A stretch of 6,127 bases of DNA from Micrococcales bacterium. Its GTDB lineage: Bacteria; Actinomycetota; Actinomycetes; Actinomycetales; Cellulomonadaceae. Shown here one piece after another: positions 5,855-6,127 of this stretch. The notes beneath the pieces are model-generated. The model was not told the origin of the DNA and ran no database searches. It saw nothing but the letters and a program-made list of their open reading frames with translations. The stretch lies in assembly GCA_009783975.1 (NCBI GenBank), contig WRCL01000124.1, positions 1 through 6,127 of the forward strand. The letters are read 5' to 3'. Both the position numbers and the translations under genes were made by a program. Position 1 is the stretch's first letter. Every line of letters begins with the position of its first letter.

Positions 5855-6127
5855 GTGTCCCAGTATCCGGGCCCGTCTCCATGGGCAGCTCCGGGACAGA
5901 CCCCACAGCCCGGCGGACAGGCGGCCGCCCAGCAACAGGCGCAGCTCCAGGCACAGCAGCAAGCCCAACGGCTGCACGCACAGCAGCTCGGCGCCCAACA
6001 GGCGCAGGCACAGCAGCTCGCAGCGCAGCACCCTCAGGCCCAACAGCTCCAGGCACAGCAACAAGCCCAGCTGCACGCCCAACAGGTCCACGCACAGCAG
6101 CTCCAAGCACAGCAGCTGCACGCCCAA
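5855..6127 (+). CDS. Gln/Ala-rich pentapeptide-repeat protein, N-terminal 91 residues (3' end outside window)
   Basis: The start is GTG 5855 with AGGAAGG 7 nt upstream. The frame runs open to the last base. The N-terminus is MSQYPGPSPWAAPGQTPQPG, a Pro/Gly-rich beginning of the kind seen ahead of a membrane segment in many actinobacterial envelope proteins. From about residue 22 it is almost only Gln, Ala, Leu and His, with an xxAQQ pentapeptide repeat (for example LHAQQ, LGAQQ, LQAQQ, VHAQQ). In-frame ATGs at 5798 and 5825 would add 19 or 10 residues, but neither has a good ribosome-binding site. The functional domain lies beyond the window, so no function can be given. The opposite strand is also open here but is Leu/Arg-rich, lacks family features and is probably a shadow. 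Confidence 0.75.
   Translation, partial: MSQYPGPSPWAAPGQTPQPGGQAAAQQQAQLQAQQQAQRLHAQQLGAQQAQAQQLAAQHPQAQQLQAQQQAQLHAQQVHAQQLQAQQLHAQ
5945..6127 (+). repeat. 15-bp (pentapeptide) repeat array with a higher-order duplication
   Basis: AQQ (or AQH) recurs every five residues at 42, 47, 52, 57, 62 and 67, then again at 75, 80, 85 and 90 after a 3-residue phase shift. A larger unit is duplicated: LQAQQQAQRLHAQQ (5945-5986) and LQAQQQAQLHAQQ (6047-6085), nearly identical in DNA except for one missing codon. The array continues past the window end. Confidence 0.85.

Noticed and set aside
5708..6127. Minus-strand open frame opposite the Gln-repeat gene, rich in Leu/Cys/Arg
   Set aside because: Its Leu-rich repeats are the mirror of the CAG-rich repeats on the plus strand, and the plus frame has the good Shine-Dalgarno and a typical actinobacterial N-terminus. 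Not fully excluded because the window ends inside it.
1..6127. CRISPR array, transposon ends, tRNA/rRNA genes, toxin-antitoxin or defence genes
   Set aside because: No spaced direct repeats with unique spacers, terminal inverted repeats with target duplications, cloverleaf sequences or relevant protein families were seen on either strand.

Overview
The window is very GC-rich, with GTG starts, clear Shine-Dalgarno sequences and Ala/Pro/Arg-heavy proteins. The order alaS, small DUF6167-like protein, DUF948-like protein, rpsD, rarA is a conserved actinobacterial neighbourhood (alaS and rpsD lie close together in Streptomyces too). The source is therefore almost certainly an actinobacterium, perhaps from Micrococcales (Cellulomonas-like); the genus is an inference from gene order and protein style only.

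Layout. Six genes run on the minus strand, read from right to left. They are a proline-rich, single-pass membrane protein (start 5474), rarA (start 3619), rpsD (start 2122), a DUF948-like membrane protein (start 1473), a DUF6167-like membrane protein (start 1129) and alaS (start 746), whose 3' part lies outside the window. Spacing is tight: 10 nt between the membrane protein and rarA, 22 nt between rpsD and the DUF948-like gene, a 4-nt ATGA overlap between the two small membrane genes, and 26 nt before alaS. The only larger gap (126 nt, 2123-2248) precedes rpsD and holds a perfect 8-bp hairpin in the rpsD leader.

A roughly 380-nt divergent intergenic region (5475-5854) separates this cluster from a plus-strand gene. 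It holds candidate -10 elements for both directions, two overlapping palindromes, a direct repeat, a possible leaderless 11-codon upstream ORF and a small hairpin. The plus-strand gene starts at GTG 5855 and runs off the right end; its first 91 residues are an extremely Gln/Ala-rich pentapeptide-repeat region.

Functionally, the recognised genes serve translation (AlaS, ribosomal protein S4) and replication-fork maintenance (RarA), with three small or unknown envelope proteins between or beside them. I see no mobile element, CRISPR array, tRNA, rRNA or defence system. The least explained items are the Gln-repeat protein, the proline-rich membrane protein with its extracytoplasmic domains, and the regulatory architecture between them.
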